Assembly: GCA_913051935.1 (NCBI GenBank)
Contig: CAJXCU010000009.1
Coordinates: 1-54,217 of the forward strand
Direction of reading: 5' to 3'
DNA length: 54,217 nt
DNA from: an uncultured Flavobacteriales bacterium
GTDB lineage: Bacteria > Bacteroidota > Bacteroidia > Flavobacteriales_D > Crocinitomicaceae
Part shown: one piece after another, positions 53,379 to 54,217 of the stretch
Layout: each line of letters opens with the position of its first letter
How positions within the stretch are numbered: the stretch's first letter is position 1
The notes under the pieces: model-generated
What the model was told of the DNA's origin: nothing
The model's input: the letters and a program-made list of their open reading frames with translations, nothing else
The model's database searches: none
Made by a program: the position numbers and the translations under genes

Positions 53379-54215
53379 ATGAGTGGACACGGAACTAGCT
53401 TTTTCGAAAGCAAGACTTGGAAGAATATTATGAAATACGTATACGGCCTTGGTGCAGCGGTCGTTATTATGGGAGCCTTATTTAAAATTATGCACTGGCC
53501 AGGAGCATCGTTGATGCTTATTATAGGGCTAAGTACAGAGGCAGTTATTTTTATAATGTCTGTATTAGAGCCTGTTCATTTAGATTCAGATTGGTCAAGA
53601 GTATTTCCAGAATTGGCTGATACAGAGGGTGAAGGAGTTGACGAGGTAGAGGGTGTAGGTTTATATGACCTCATCAAATCAGGAAGTGAAGAACCTGGAT
53701 CTCAAGCGGATAAGTTAGCTGATAAATTAGGTGAGGCAGGTATTGACAATGCTTTGATTGGTAGATTGAAAGATGGAATGTCGAATCTAGCAGATAATGC
53801 GTCCTCGCTTGGTTCTATGGCCTCAGCAACTGGAGCTACAGATCAATATGTCTCAAGCCTTCAAAATGCCTCTAACAGCTTGGATAGCTTGGCTGATCAA
53901 TATAAAGAGTCTGCAACATCTATTGCTGCAATTTCGGGTGAAGGAAATAATTTTGGTCCAGAAATGGAGAGATTAAGCTCTAACATTGCTGCTTTAAACA
54001 GTACTTATGAACTTCAATTAAAAAGTTCTCAAGATTATATTTCAAGTGCAGGTCAACTGCAGGAACTTCAAGAGAGTATCAAATCAGTAATGTCAGATTT
54101 AGCGGCGTCTGCTAATGATACTCAGGTTTACAGAGAAAATATGGCTACGTTATCTCAAAACCTAGGTGATTTGAACAATGTATATGGCAACATGCTTAAG
54201 GCAATGAAGTCGTAA
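53379..54215 (+). CDS. gldL: GldL/PorL inner-membrane motor protein
   Basis: The 278-residue protein is complete, with its stop at 54213-54215. Two membrane helices lie at about 20-37 and 43-61, separated by the signature FKIMHWPGASLM. The Glu in the second helix (LSTEAVIFIMS) corresponds to the conserved charged residue required for proton-driven function of the GldLM motor. It is followed by a cytoplasmic, helix-rich tail full of Ser, Ala and Leu (TYELQLKSSQDY; YRENMATLSQNL) that could form coiled coils. GldM and GldN should follow outside the window. Confidence 0.95.
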   Translation: MSGHGTSFFESKTWKNIMKYVYGLGAAVVIMGALFKIMHWPGASLMLIIGLSTEAVIFIMSVLEPVHLDSDWSRVFPELADTEGEGVDEVEGVGLYDLIKSGSEEPGSQADKLADKLGEAGIDNALIGRLKDGMSNLADNASSLGSMASATGATDQYVSSLQNASNSLDSLADQYKESATSIAAISGEGNNFGPEMERLSSNIAALNSTYELQLKSSQDYISSAGQLQELQESIKSVMSDLAASANDTQVYRENMATLSQNLGDLNNVYGNMLKAMKS

Positions 54216-54217
54216 TC

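Noticed and set aside
1..54217. Insertion sequences, prophage genes, toxin-antitoxin pairs, tRNA genes
   Set aside because: No transposase, integrase, phage structural or toxin motifs were seen in the translated frames, and no convincing tRNA cloverleaf was noticed; a tRNAscan-SE run would settle the last point.

Overview
The window looks like chromosome of a member of the Bacteroidota, most likely a marine Flavobacteriales lineage. It is AT-rich and shows no Shine-Dalgarno signals that I could see. It carries the Bacteroidota promoter element TAnnTTTG upstream of many genes, type IX secretion system (T9SS) genes (PorV/PorQ-like, two PorP/SprF, GldK, GldL) and a giant cell-surface protein with a gliding-motility-type C-terminal domain. 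I saw no insertion sequences, phage genes, CRISPR arrays or tRNAs.

Layout. 1-2176: the tail of a secreted protein, a PorV/PorQ-family barrel, greA and a HIT protein. 2183-5409 (minus): a PorP/SprF protein overlapping a TPR/PD40/OmpA-like envelope protein. 5461-10888: a divergent phenylacetyl-CoA epoxidase locus, with paaABCD rightward and two different paaE reductases plus an SDR leftward. 10872-14728: a CBM9/DUF5916 outer-membrane protein, a DUF493 protein, a small anchored protein and an outer-membrane barrel. 14885-18165: an IPExxxVDY protein, pyruvate kinase and a protein with two PD-(D/E)XK-like nuclease domains. 18224-19194: riboflavin synthase and a DUF423 protein. 19248-26282: a tightly packed eight-gene run (lipoprotein, Mrp/ApbC, NifU C-terminal domain, rlmH, polytopic membrane protein, asnB, menC, msrB). 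26267-30776: a lytic transglycosylase, yidD and a large SF1 helicase. 30989-45166: one 4725-residue surface protein. 45222-45581: the RNase P RNA gene. 45677-48869: miaE, a fused E1 alpha/beta 2-oxoacid dehydrogenase and a MazG-like pyrophosphohydrolase. 48945-54215: an arginase-fold protein with eroded metal motifs, then porP, gldK and gldL. gldM and gldN presumably lie beyond the right edge.

How parts work together. GldK, GldL and PorP belong to the T9SS core that exports surface proteins. The giant protein has a signal peptide, PKD/Ig-like domains, 19 copies of one ~90-residue module, 13 (+1) copies of a second, and a CHU_C-type C-terminal domain, so it is a predicted client. The PorP/SprF plus OmpA-like pair at 2183-5409 could be an accessory for such clients. 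PaaABCD with a PaaE would convert phenylacetyl-CoA to its ring epoxide; the remaining paa genes are not in the window.

The -7 elements help place starts. At rnpB the element ends 5-6 nt before the RNA's P1 helix. At four protein genes it lies only 3-5 nt before the ATG, which predicts leaderless mRNAs.
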